Shown piece by piece: positions 49,890 through 58,406 of a stretch of 64,000 bases of DNA. The stretch's first letter is position 1. Each line of letters begins with the position of its first letter. The position numbers and the translations under genes are program-made. The stretch spans positions 3,596,001 through 3,660,000 of the forward strand of contig NZ_CP152342.1 in the NCBI RefSeq assembly GCF_045291395.1, written 5' to 3'. The stretch comes from MR-S7 sp000400995 (GTDB lineage Bacteria; Pseudomonadota; Gammaproteobacteria; Burkholderiales; Burkholderiaceae_C). The notes beneath the pieces were generated by a model that was not told the DNA's origin, did not search any database, and saw nothing but the letters and a program-made list of their open reading frames with translations.

Positions 49890-52322
49890 ATGGCCTCCTC
49901 CAAGAAAACGCAGGCATCCCAGCTTTTCACCCAGTCCGCCCGGCCAGCAGACCTGGCCGCCGAATTGCAGCGTGCAGTCGCTCTGCACCGCGCTGGCCAA
50001 TGGGCACAGGCCGGCGCCGCCTATGAACGGATATTGGCCCTGCAGCCTGGCAACTTTTCCTGCCTCCATCTGCTCGGCGTCCTGATGCTGCAGGGCGGCA
50101 GGCACGGCGATGCCGAGCGGCTGATTTCCCGGGCCATCGGGGCACAGCCGAACACAGCTACCCCCTATATCAACCTGGCCCTCGCACAGTCGGGCCAGCA
50201 CAAGTACGACAACGCCCTGGACAGCATCGCAAAGGCGCTGGCCCTCCAACCCGATCTGGTGGAGGCGCAGGTCAATCGTGGGGCCATCCTTGTCCAAGCC
50301 AAGCGGTCCCAAGAGGCGGTCGATCAGCTCGACCGTCTGATCTCCACGGGACATGGCACCGCCGAGGTCTGGACCAATCGAGGCATCGCACTGGCGCAAC
50401 TACGTCACTACCCGGATGCGCTGGAGAGCTACCGCAAGGCATTGTCCATCGCGCCTGCTTTTCCCAAGGCGCACTACAACATGGGAACCGCCCTGATAGA
50501 AACCAGAAACTATGGCGATGCCCTGCAAGCCCTTGATCGCGCCATCTCATCCCATCCGAACTATGCGGAAGCCTTCAGCGCCAAAGGACAGGCCCTGCAT
50601 GGGCTCGGCAATCCCGGGGAGGCCAAGCCCTGGCACGAACGCGCGGCGGCGCTCAAGCCCCACGCCGCACAGATCCTGCTCAGCTATGCCAACTGCTTGG
50701 TTGATCTCCGCGAATACGAAGCCGCGCACAGGACCATCGAAGCGGCGCTATCGGCCGACCCGCAACTGGCCGATGCCTATGTAGCCGGCGGCCACCTGCT
50801 GGCATGCCAGTGGCGGCATGAGGACGCCCTTGCGAACTACGACCACGCCCTCCAGATCAATCCGTTACTGGAGTCCGCCTATTTCTTCAAGGCCACATCA
50901 GAAATGGCGCTGAAACGCTATGCTGATGCGCTCCAGAGCATGCAGCGCTGCACGGAAAGCGGTCGTTTCGATACGATGCTTGCCCGGCAGTATTGCCGGA
51001 TGATGGTGTGTGACTGGACGGATTTCGATGGGAGTGTTCAACGCATCTGCGAAGAAATCCAGCCAGGCAAGCCTGCAGAACTCGCGTTTGCCTTGCTCAG
51101 CCTCATTGACGATCCTGCACTGCACTTGATCGCAGCGAGCAATTTCGCCAGCAAATGGAAGCCAGCGGCCACGCTCTCTCCAAAACCCCATGGCACAGGC
51201 AAGATCAAGATCGGGTATTACTCCGCCGATTTCCACGACCATGCAACGACCTTCCTGATGGCGGAACTCTTCGAGAGCCACGACACCGAGAGGTTCGAAA
51301 TTTACGCTTTTTCCTTCGGCCCCGCGCAGGCTGCTAGCCGGATGCTAGAGCGCATCACGCGCAAGCTCGACCATTTCATCGAAGTACATGGCAAGAGCGA
51401 CGAGGAGATAGCCGCACTGTCCCAGTCACTGGGCATCGACGTTGCCGTGGACCTCAAGGGGTTCACCACGGATGCCCGCTTCGGCATTTTCGCCGCACGT
51501 TGCGCGCCACTGCAGGTGAGCTACCTGGGGTATCCAGGCACAACCGGGGCAGACTTCATCGACTACGTCATCGCGGACAAGACCGTCATCCCCGAGAGCC
51601 AGCAGGCCCACTACACCGAAAAAGTCATCTATCTACCCCACAGCTACCAGGTCAACGACAGCCAGCGCGCCATTTCCAGCCGCGTTTTCGAGCGGCAGGA
51701 GTTGGGCCTGCCGCAGCAGGCCTTCGTCTTCTGTTGCTTCAACAGCAGCAACAAGATCCTTCCCGCGACTTTCGACGCCTGGATGCGTCTGCTGCGCAAC
51801 GTCGATGGCAGCGTTCTATGGCTGCTGCAGAGCAACACGCCGGCCATGCAAAACCTGCGCAAAGAGGCCGAAGCCCGTGGCGTGGATGGCATGCGGCTGG
51901 TCTTTGCCGAATACATGCCCTTGGAGGAGCATCTGGCCCGCTACCGTCTGGCCGACCTGTTCATCGACACCTTCCCCTACAACGCCCATACGACCGCCAG
52001 CGATGCGTTGTGGGCAGGTCTTCCCGTGCTGACCCGCACGGGGCAGTCTTTCGCCAGCAGGGTCGCCGCGAGCCTTCTGACCGCCATTGGCCTGCCCGAA
52101 TTGATTACCCACACCCCGGCCGACTTTGAAGCCAAGGCCATCGCACTGGCACACGACCCCGGCGCACTACGCGCCATCCGCGACAAGCTGGATCATCAGC
52201 GGCTCCGCAGCCCGCTGTTCGACGGCGTACAGTTCACACGGCATATGGAGTCAGCCTACATCGCCATGCACGAGCGCTACTGCCAAGGGCTGGCACCCGC
52301 TGCGATGGAAATAAAGGCATAG
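49890..52322 (+). CDS. TPR-containing O-GlcNAc transferase-like glycosyltransferase (GT41)
   Basis: An 810-residue protein. Residues about 30-380 are tandem TPR repeats (for example AGAAYERILALQPGNFSCLHLLG, ALESYRKALSIAPAFPKAHYNMG). Residues about 400-800 are a GT41 (SPINDLY/OGT) catalytic region with IGYYSADFHDHATTFL, QVSYLGYPGTTGADFIDYVI, FVFCCFNSSNKILP and the nucleotide-sugar part LADLFIDTFPYNAHTTASDAL. A cytoplasmic protein glycosyltransferase is expected; targets are unknown. ATG 49890 is used. Base composition is visibly less GC-rich (about 60% in sampled lines) than its neighbours, which suggests separate ancestry. Confidence 0.92.
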   Translation: MASSKKTQASQLFTQSARPADLAAELQRAVALHRAGQWAQAGAAYERILALQPGNFSCLHLLGVLMLQGGRHGDAERLISRAIGAQPNTATPYINLALAQSGQHKYDNALDSIAKALALQPDLVEAQVNRGAILVQAKRSQEAVDQLDRLISTGHGTAEVWTNRGIALAQLRHYPDALESYRKALSIAPAFPKAHYNMGTALIETRNYGDALQALDRAISSHPNYAEAFSAKGQALHGLGNPGEAKPWHERAAALKPHAAQILLSYANCLVDLREYEAAHRTIEAALSADPQLADAYVAGGHLLACQWRHEDALANYDHALQINPLLESAYFFKATSEMALKRYADALQSMQRCTESGRFDTMLARQYCRMMVCDWTDFDGSVQRICEEIQPGKPAELAFALLSLIDDPALHLIAASNFASKWKPAATLSPKPHGTGKIKIGYYSADFHDHATTFLMAELFESHDTERFEIYAFSFGPAQAASRMLERITRKLDHFIEVHGKSDEEIAALSQSLGIDVAVDLKGFTTDARFGIFAARCAPLQVSYLGYPGTTGADFIDYVIADKTVIPESQQAHYTEKVIYLPHSYQVNDSQRAISSRVFERQELGLPQQAFVFCCFNSSNKILPATFDAWMRLLRNVDGSVLWLLQSNTPAMQNLRKEAEARGVDGMRLVFAEYMPLEEHLARYRLADLFIDTFPYNAHTTASDALWAGLPVLTRTGQSFASRVAASLLTAIGLPELITHTPADFEAKAIALAHDPGALRAIRDKLDHQRLRSPLFDGVQFTRHMESAYIAMHERYCQGLAPAAMEIKA

Positions 52323-52334
52323 CCTGATACACGG

Positions 52335-53003
52335 TCAATCCTGCGCCGCGATGCGGCGCAGGGCCTGCTCGAACACCTCGACCGGCTGGCCGCCCTGGAT
52401 CAGGTGGCGCTGGTTCACGATGACCGCCGGCACCGAGTGGATGCCATGGCTCTGGTAGTACGCCTCGCGCTCGCGCACCTCATGGGCGTAGGTGTCCGAC
52501 GCCAGCACCGCGCCGGCGCGTGCCTCGTCCAGCCCCAGTTCGCGCACCAGGCGCAGCAGCACGGCCCGGTCGCCGGGGTTCTCGCCGTCGGTGAAATAGG
52601 CCTTGAACAGCGCATGCTTCAGCGCGCTCTGCTGCGCCGGGGTGCCCTCCGCCTCCAGCCAGTGCAGCAGGCGGTGGGCATCGAAGGTGTTGTAGATGCG
52701 GCCGCGCCTGTCCATGCGGAAGGTGAAGCCGAGCTGCGCCCCGCGTGCCGCAATCGCCTCCCGGGTCTGCTGCGACTGCTCGGGCGTGGCTCCGTACTTC
52801 TGCATCAGGTGCTCGCCGATGTCCTGCCCTTCGGGGCCCATGTCCGGGTTCAGCTCGAAGGGCTGGAAATGCACGTCCAGCGCCACCTCCTGCGCCAGCC
52901 GCGCGGCCGCCTGCTCCAGCGCGTGCAGGCCGATGGCGCACCAGGGGCAGGACACGTCGGAGACGAAATCGATCCGGAGGGGGATGGGCGTGTTGGCGGT
53001 CAT
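52335..53003 (-). CDS. DsbA-family oxidoreductase (FrnE-like)
   Basis: A 222-residue thioredoxin-fold protein with an active-site CPWC at residues 19-22 (DFVSDVSCPWCAIGLHAL), the all-helical insert of DsbA proteins and the late cis-proline region GIHSVPAVIVNQRHLIQGGQP. There is no signal peptide, so it is cytoplasmic, matching FrnE-type disulfide isomerase/oxidoreductases. It converges with the GT41 gene, 12 bases away. Confidence 0.92.
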   Translation of the reverse strand: MTANTPIPLRIDFVSDVSCPWCAIGLHALEQAAARLAQEVALDVHFQPFELNPDMGPEGQDIGEHLMQKYGATPEQSQQTREAIAARGAQLGFTFRMDRRGRIYNTFDAHRLLHWLEAEGTPAQQSALKHALFKAYFTDGENPGDRAVLLRLVRELGLDEARAGAVLASDTYAHEVREREAYYQSHGIHSVPAVIVNQRHLIQGGQPVEVFEQALRRIAAQD

Positions 53004-53033
53004 CGCAAGGCTCCTGCGCGCAAAGCGCCCATC

Positions 53034-54556
53034 CTAGCCTTCGGCCTGCAGCCATGCGCGCAGCTCGGTCTTGAGCACCTTGCCATAGCTGTTCTTGGGC
53101 AGCGCCGGGACCCACCGGTATTCCTTGGGGCGCTTGAAGCGCGCGATGTGGTCCAGGCACAGCGCGTCCAGCGCCGCGTCGTCCACCGCACCGCCCTCGC
53201 CCGCGACGAGGAAGGCAACCACCACCTCGCCCCATTCCGTGTCGCGCTGGCCGACCACGGCGGCCTCGCTCACGCGCGGGTGTAGCAGCAGCACCTCTTC
53301 CACCTCGCGCGGGTAGATGTTGGAGCCGCCGGAGATGATCACGTCCTTGGAGCGGTCGCGCAGGGTGAGGAAGCCGTCCGCGTCCAGGCTGCCCACATCG
53401 CCCGTATGCAGCCAGCCGCCGCGCAGCGTGGCGGCGGTGGCCTCTTCGTTGGCCCAGTAGCCCGCCATCACCGTTTCGCCACGCACCACCACCTCGCCCG
53501 GTTCCCCGGCGGGCACGGGCCGGTCCTCGGCATCCACCACGCGCACTTCCACGCAGGCATGCGCCACGCCCACCGAGGCGATGCGCTCGGCCCATCGCGG
53601 GTGGGCGGTGTCGGCCAAATGCGCGCGCGCCAAGGCGGTGATGGTCATGGGGCTCTCGCCCTGGCCGTAGATCTGCACGAACTTCTGGCCCAGGGTGTCC
53701 AGTGCGCGGCGCAGGTCCTCCACGTACATGGGGCCGCCGCCGTAGACGATGGTCTTGAAGCCGTCCGCGGCGGCGCCCGCGCGCCGCACGTGCTCCACCA
53801 GGCGATGCACCATGGTGGGCGCAGCGAAGAGCGACAGCCGCCCCACGCTGGCGGCGAGCCGCACCAGCTCGGCCGGGTCGAAACCGCCGGATTCGGGCAC
53901 CACGTGGCGCGCGCCGCGCAGCACGTGGGCGTAGTTGTACAGGCCCGCGCCGTGCGACATGGGGGCGGCGTAGACCATGGCGTCATCCGGGTGGACGTCG
54001 TCCACGTCGGTGAAATAGGCCATGGTCATGGCCAGCAGGTTGCGGTGGGTCTGCATCACGCCCTTGGGCCGGCCCGTGGTGCCGGAGGTGTAGAAGAGCG
54101 AGGCCACGTCCTGCGGCGCGCAGGCGTGTATCTCCAGCGCCGGGCCCTGCGCGGCCTGCTCCCAGGCGTCGCTGCCCAGCTCCTGCAGCGTGGCGGGCGC
54201 GGCGCCGGCGGCCAGCGCCGCATCGCGCAGCGCGCCGGACACGCACACGGCGCGCGCGCCGCTGTGCTCCAGCACGTAGGCCAGCTCGCGCGCATGCAGC
54301 TTGTAGTTGACGGGCACCGACACCGCACCGGCCCAGTGGATGGCATGCAGCGCCTCCAGGTACTGCGGGCAGTTGGCCGAGAAGATGGCCACGCGGTCGC
54401 CCGGCGCCACGGCGCAGCGCGTGCGCAGGTGGCCGGCCAGGGCCGCCACGCGGGCGGCAAGCCGGCGGTAGTCGTGCAGCACGCGCTCGCCGGCCAGCAG
54501 CGCTGGTCGGCTGGGAAAACCTGGGCGCTGCGCCGCAGCAGGTGGGAAATGTTCAT
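53034..54556 (-). pseudogene. acyl-CoA ligase (AMP-dependent synthetase), frameshift near 5' end
   Basis: This is an ANL-superfamily fatty-acid/aryl-acid CoA ligase. The large frame from GTG 54482 (482 residues) holds ATP motif LFYTSGTTGRPKGVM, YGQGESP, GWLHTGDVGSLDADGFLTLRDRSKDVIISGG and the catalytic lysine region KNSYGKVLK. The normal N-terminus, MNISHLLRRSAQVFP, begins at ATG 54556 in another frame; the frames would join if one base were added near 54510-54512 (CCCAG-CCGACC). The span plus one base is exactly 508 codons. The enzyme may still start from GTG 54482, losing about 25 residues. The substrate is not known. Confidence 0.85.
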
Positions 54557-54612
54557 CGCTGTCGTCGTCTCCTGCCCTGCACTATAAGCAGGCGGCGGCA
54601 CGGTCGTCCGCT

Positions 54613-54673
54613 CTCATAACAATAGCTGCTTGCGCTCGGTGGATAAGCGCTGCAGGCCCTTTTTTGCTTCAAA
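54613..54673. repeat. dispersed palindromic repeat, copy 13
   Basis: AACAATAGCTGCTTGCGCTCGG then TGGATAAGCGCTGCAGGCCC and a T run. It lies between the divergent ligase and alkB genes and ends 9 bases before the alkB ATG. Confidence 0.85.
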
Positions 54674-54681
54674 CTCACGGC

Positions 54682-55365
54682 ATGCACACCGCACCGGACC
54701 TGTTCGCCGACGACCCCGCCCGGCCCGCCGCCCTCCCCCTGGGGCCGCAGGCCGTGCTGCTGCGCGGCTTCGCGCTCGCGCAGGCGGCGGCGCTGCTGGA
54801 GGGCGTGCACGCGGTCACGCAGCAGGCGCCCTGGCGCCGCATGGCCACGCCGGGCGGCCGCGCGCTGTCGGTGGCCACCACGGGCTGCGGGTCTCTGTCG
54901 TGGGTGAGCGACCGGCGGGGCTACCGCTACGAGGCGCACGACCCGCTCACCGGCCGGCCGTGGCCCGCGCTGCCGCCGGCCTTCCTGGCCGTGGCGCAGG
55001 CGGGGGCACTGCAAGCCGGCTTCGCGCACTTCATGCCGGACGCCTGCCTAGTCAACCGCTACGCGCCCGGCACCCGCCTGTCGCTGCACCAGGACCGCGA
55101 CGAGCAGGACATGGACGCCCCCATCGTCTCCGTCTCGCTGGGCCTGCCGGCCGTGTTCCTCTGGGGCGGCGCCACGCGCGCCGAACGCCCCGAGCGCGTG
55201 CTGCTGCACCACGGCGACGTGGTCGTATGGGGCGGCGTGGACCGCCTGCGCTTCCACGGCGTGCTGCCGGTCGAGGCGGGCGAGCACCCGGCCACCGGGC
55301 CCTGGCGCATCAATCTCACGCTGCGCAAGGCGCTATTGAAAGAGGAGCTGCCTGCGCTTTCTTAG
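54682..55365 (+). CDS. alkB: AlkB-family alpha-ketoglutarate-dependent dioxygenase
   Basis: A 227-residue DNA/RNA dealkylation repair enzyme removing methyl groups from N1-methyladenine and N3-methylcytosine. The Fe(II) triad is H136, D138 (LSLHQDRD) and H192 (RLRFHGV), with the 2-oxoglutarate arginine in WRINLTLR (R209). Other family motifs are CLVNRYAPGTRLS and SLGLPAVFLWGG. ATG 54682 lies just past a repeat. The last 11 residues (ALLKEELPALS) and the stop codon are encoded by another repeat copy. No Ada site was recognised. Confidence 0.95.
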   Translation: MHTAPDLFADDPARPAALPLGPQAVLLRGFALAQAAALLEGVHAVTQQAPWRRMATPGGRALSVATTGCGSLSWVSDRRGYRYEAHDPLTGRPWPALPPAFLAVAQAGALQAGFAHFMPDACLVNRYAPGTRLSLHQDRDEQDMDAPIVSVSLGLPAVFLWGGATRAERPERVLLHHGDVVVWGGVDRLRFHGVLPVEAGEHPATGPWRINLTLRKALLKEELPALS

Positions 55366-55396
55366 AAAGCGCCAGAGCCATTTTTTGACCCAAAAT
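55331..55396. repeat. dispersed palindromic repeat forming the alkB 3' end
   Basis: GAGCTGCCTGCGCTTTC then TTAGAAAGCGCCAGAGCC and a T6 run before GACCC. The stem GCGCTTTC/GAAAGCGC is intact. It supplies the last codons and stop of alkB, and its hairpin and T run look like an intrinsic terminator on the plus strand. Confidence 0.8.
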
Positions 55397-55489
55397 GCAG
55401 GCGGCGGACGGCACGCTGTCCTACGTCGGGGTAGGCCGCATGCCTGCACAATGGCCCGCTGCCCCCTCTTTTCGTTCAAGGGAACACAT

Positions 55490-55849
55490 TTGCGCATTCT
55501 GTACGTCGAAGACAGCCACGAGCTGCGAGACACCATCGCCCTGCTGATGGAAGGCGATGGCCGCACCGTCACCACCTGCGCCACCGCCGAGGAAGCGCTG
55601 CAGCACGACGCGGCGCAACCCTTCGACCTGGTGGTCACCGACGTGAGCCTGCCCGGCCTGTCCGGCACCGACCTGTGCCGCCGCCTGCTGGCCGACGATC
55701 CGCAGCGCTGGGTGGTGCTGTGCTCGGGGTACGAGTTCTCCCAGCCGCTGGACAGCCTGGGCCCCTGCGTGCGGGCCCTGCTCAAGCCTTTCGAGATCGA
55801 GGAGCTGGAGGAACTGCTGGACTCCATTCAGGCCGCCCTTCAGGCCTGA
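55490..55849 (+). CDS. single-domain response regulator
   Basis: A 119-residue receiver domain with no output domain. Features are LRILYVEDSHELRD (acidic pocket), the phospho-acceptor in LVVTDVSLPGLSG and the conserved lysine in ALLKPFE. The start is TTG 55490 because AAGGGA at 55478-55483 lies 6 bases upstream and homologues begin RILYVEDS; ATG 55451 is in frame but has no ribosome site. It converges with the receiver-kinase gene, overlapping it by 10 bases, and may accept phosphate from the kinases of that operon. Confidence 0.85.
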   Translation: MRILYVEDSHELRDTIALLMEGDGRTVTTCATAEEALQHDAAQPFDLVVTDVSLPGLSGTDLCRRLLADDPQRWVVLCSGYEFSQPLDSLGPCVRALLKPFEIEELEELLDSIQAALQA

Positions 55850-56991
55850 TTGCAAGCGCGGCGCGGCAGCGTCACCTGGAAGCAGGTGCTTCCGTCCTTC
55901 GAACAAGCCTGCACCTGCCCGCCGTGGGCCAGCACGATCTGCTGCACGATGAACAGGCCCAGGCCCAGCCCCTGGTGCTGGTCGGGAGTGCTCTGGCGGC
56001 CGCGGAACGGCTCGAACAGCCGGGGCTGCAGTTCGGCGGGAATTTCCCCGCCGTTGGTGACGCGGATCCTGACCACGCAAGTGTCGGTGCCATCCAAGTG
56101 CAGTTCCACGGGATGCTGCGGCGCGCCGTGGTGCATGGCGTTGCCCAGCAGGTTGGCCAGCACCTGGCCGAGGCGCTCGCCGTCCCACAGCCCGCACAGA
56201 TCGCCCTCCTGCCGCATGCGCACCTGCCGCTGCGGATGGGCCGCATGCACTTCCTGCAGCGCGCGCTGCGCCTGCGCACCCAGGTCCACCTCGCCCGGCG
56301 CCATGACCAGGCCGCCATGCTGACGCGCGCGGGTCACGTCCAGCAGGTCCTCGATCATGCGGCCCATGCGCCGGCCCGCGATCTGCATCCGGTCCGCCAG
56401 GGACTGCACCTTGTCCTGCTCCTGCGGGCGCTGCAGCAGCGCGGCGCACGCCATGATGGCGCTCAGGGGGCCGCGCAGGTCGTGGCTGAGCACGGCCATG
56501 AACATCTCGTTGATGTAGAGCGCCTCGGTGCGCTCGCGCAGCTCGCGCGCCAGCGCGTGCTTCTGGCGCTGCAGGTCGAAGAACACCTTGGCCTTGTTCA
56601 CCAGCATGTGCGGGTCGATGGGCTTGTAGAGGAAGTCCACCGCGCCCGTCTCGTAGCCCTTGAACTGCCACTGCTGGTCGCGCGAGCCGGCCGTCATGAA
56701 GATCAGCGGCACGTGGCGCGTGCGCTCGCTGCCGCGCAGCAGCTCGGCCAGCTCGAAGCCGTTCATCTCGGGCATCTGCACGTCGAGCAGGGCCAGCGCC
56801 ACGTCGGAATGCGCCAGCAGCAACTCCAGCGCCTGCGGCCCGGATTCGGCCTTGAGAATCTCCACGTCGTCGCCCTGCAGCAGGGCCTCGAGCGCGACGA
56901 GGTTCTCGGGCACGTCATCGACGATCAGGCACTTGACGCGCTCTGGAGCGCCCGCCGCCGGGGGCTCCTGCGCCGAAGCGGCAAATATCAC
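55840..56991 (-). CDS. response regulator-histidine kinase fusion
   Basis: A 383-residue protein. An N-terminal receiver (about residues 18-135; CLIVDDVPENL, LALLDVQMPEMNG, YKPI) is joined by a short helix to a HisKA domain with the phospho-acceptor in MAVLSHDLRGPLSA, then a HATPase_c with NLLGNAMHHG and GLGLGLFIVQQIV. No membrane segment, so it is cytoplasmic. The start is GTG 56991, overlapping the cheB stop (GTGA) with a perfect GGAGG at 56997-57001. It is last in the operon hybrid kinase, cheR, cheB, receiver-kinase. Confidence 0.92.
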   Translation of the reverse strand: MIFAASAQEPPAAGAPERVKCLIVDDVPENLVALEALLQGDDVEILKAESGPQALELLLAHSDVALALLDVQMPEMNGFELAELLRGSERTRHVPLIFMTAGSRDQQWQFKGYETGAVDFLYKPIDPHMLVNKAKVFFDLQRQKHALARELRERTEALYINEMFMAVLSHDLRGPLSAIMACAALLQRPQEQDKVQSLADRMQIAGRRMGRMIEDLLDVTRARQHGGLVMAPGEVDLGAQAQRALQEVHAAHPQRQVRMRQEGDLCGLWDGERLGQVLANLLGNAMHHGAPQHPVELHLDGTDTCVVRIRVTNGGEIPAELQPRLFEPFRGRQSTPDQHQGLGLGLFIVQQIVLAHGGQVQACSKDGSTCFQVTLPRRACNQA

Positions 56992-57572
56992 AACAGCCTC
57001 CGGGAATGCAGGGTGGTCAACAACGAAGCGATGCGCGGCGGCGGCAGCACGTGCTGCGGCTGCAGCAGGGCCATCGCCGCCTGCGGCATGGCCGGCGCGA
57101 CCGCCGACTCGGGCGATTGCACCACGGTGGCGCCGCCCGCGCGCTGCACGGCCAGCAGGCCGTGCGCGCCGTCGCCGTTGGCGCCCGACAGCAGCACCGC
57201 CATGAGCCGCGGACCATACCAATCCGCGGCGGATTCGAACAGCACGTCGATCGAGGGGCGCGAGAAGTGCACCGGCGGGTCGATCGACAGGGCCAGCTGC
57301 GGCCCCGCGTCCACCAGCAGATGGTAGTCGGGCGGCGCGAAGTACACCGTGCCCGGAGCCACCGGCTCCTTGTCCTGCGGCTCGCACACGGGCAGGGCGC
57401 AGCGGTGGCGGAAGATGCTGCACAGCAGGCTGGGCCGCTCGCGCGGCAGGTGGAGCACGACCAGCACCGCGGCTTGCAGCGTGGGCGGCAGCACGGGCAG
57501 CACTTCGCCCAGCGCCTCGATGCTGCCGGCCGATCCGCCGATGACTACCGCACCGAAGGGCTGCGCGCTCAT
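56988..57572 (-). CDS. cheB: CheB-type protein-glutamate methylesterase, no receiver domain
   Basis: A 194-residue CheB catalytic domain. Active-site Ser14 is in IGGSAGSIEAL, the histidine is in VVLHLPRE (normally VVQHMP), and the aspartate loop is LLSGANGDGAHGL. The usual N-terminal receiver is absent. GGGAGG precedes the ATG. It overlaps cheR and the receiver-kinase by four bases each. A CheB/CheR pair next to a hybrid kinase, without chemoreceptors, suggests a non-flagellar signalling module. Confidence 0.93.
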   Translation of the reverse strand: MSAQPFGAVVIGGSAGSIEALGEVLPVLPPTLQAAVLVVLHLPRERPSLLCSIFRHRCALPVCEPQDKEPVAPGTVYFAPPDYHLLVDAGPQLALSIDPPVHFSRPSIDVLFESAADWYGPRLMAVLLSGANGDGAHGLLAVQRAGGATVVQSPESAVAPAMPQAAMALLQPQHVLPPPRIASLLTTLHSRRLL

Positions 57573-58402
57573 ACCTCCCCCCGCTTCTGGTAGATGCGGT
57601 CCTGCGCCACGAATTCGTCGAACTGCGCCGCGTGCGCCGAGAACCGCAGCGACTCCTTGGACCCCAGGCCCAGGAAGCCCTTGCGGCACAGCGCCTCGCT
57701 GAAGAGGCCCAGCGCACGGTCCTGCAGCGCACGGTCGAAGTAGATCAGCACGTTGCGGCAGGAGACGAGCTGCACCTCGGCGAACACGCTGTCGGTGGCC
57801 AGGCTGTGGTCGGAGAACACGATGTGGCGGCGCAGGCTCTTGTCGAAGACCACGCGGCCGTAGGCGGCGCTGTAGTGGTCCGAAAGCGACGAGCGCCCGC
57901 CCGAGCGGGCATGGTTCTCGGTGAAGCCGGGCACGCGCTCGATGTCGTACACGCCGGCCTCGGCCTTCTGCAGCGCGCCGGCGTTGATGTCGGTCGCGTA
58001 GATGAGCGAGCGCTCCAGCAGCCCTTCCTCGCGCAGCAGGATGGCCAGCGAATAGACCTCCTCGCCGGTGCTGCAGCCCGCCACCCAGATCTTGAGCGAG
58101 GGGTAGGTGCGCAGCAGCGGCACCACCTTCTCGCGCAGCGAGCGGAAGTAGTCCGGGTCGCGGAACATCTCGCTGACCTGCACGGTGAGGTATTCGAGCA
58201 GTGCCGGGAACACCGCCGCGTCGTGCAGCACCAGGTGCTGCAGCTGCGACAGCGAGCCGCAGCCGAAGCGCACCAGCGCGGCCTGCAGCCGGCGCTTGAG
58301 CGATGCCTGCGCGTACCCCCGAAAGTCGTAGTGGTAGCGGCGGTAGATCGCCTCCACCAGCAGGTGCTGCTCGATCTCGAAGGTCTTGCGCGTGTGGGAC
58401 AT
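57569..58402 (-). CDS. cheR: CheR-type protein-glutamate O-methyltransferase
   Basis: A 277-residue SAM-dependent methyltransferase. The N-terminal all-alpha domain includes the Arg-rich YAQASLKRRLQAALVRFG; SAM motif I is WVAGCSTGEEVYSLAI, then YATDINAGAL and the VSCRNVLIYF motif. It starts 4 bases after the hybrid kinase stop and overlaps cheB by four bases. Its target may be the CHASE3-bearing kinase itself or an unseen receptor; this is inference. Confidence 0.94.
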   Translation of the reverse strand: MSHTRKTFEIEQHLLVEAIYRRYHYDFRGYAQASLKRRLQAALVRFGCGSLSQLQHLVLHDAAVFPALLEYLTVQVSEMFRDPDYFRSLREKVVPLLRTYPSLKIWVAGCSTGEEVYSLAILLREEGLLERSLIYATDINAGALQKAEAGVYDIERVPGFTENHARSGGRSSLSDHYSAAYGRVVFDKSLRRHIVFSDHSLATDSVFAEVQLVSCRNVLIYFDRALQDRALGLFSEALCRKGFLGLGSKESLRFSAHAAQFDEFVAQDRIYQKRGEV

Positions 58403-58406
58403 CGGG

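Noticed and set aside
2455..55396. CRISPR array made of the short repeats
   Set aside because: The copies are palindromic, kilobases apart, in both orientations and without regular spacers or cas genes.
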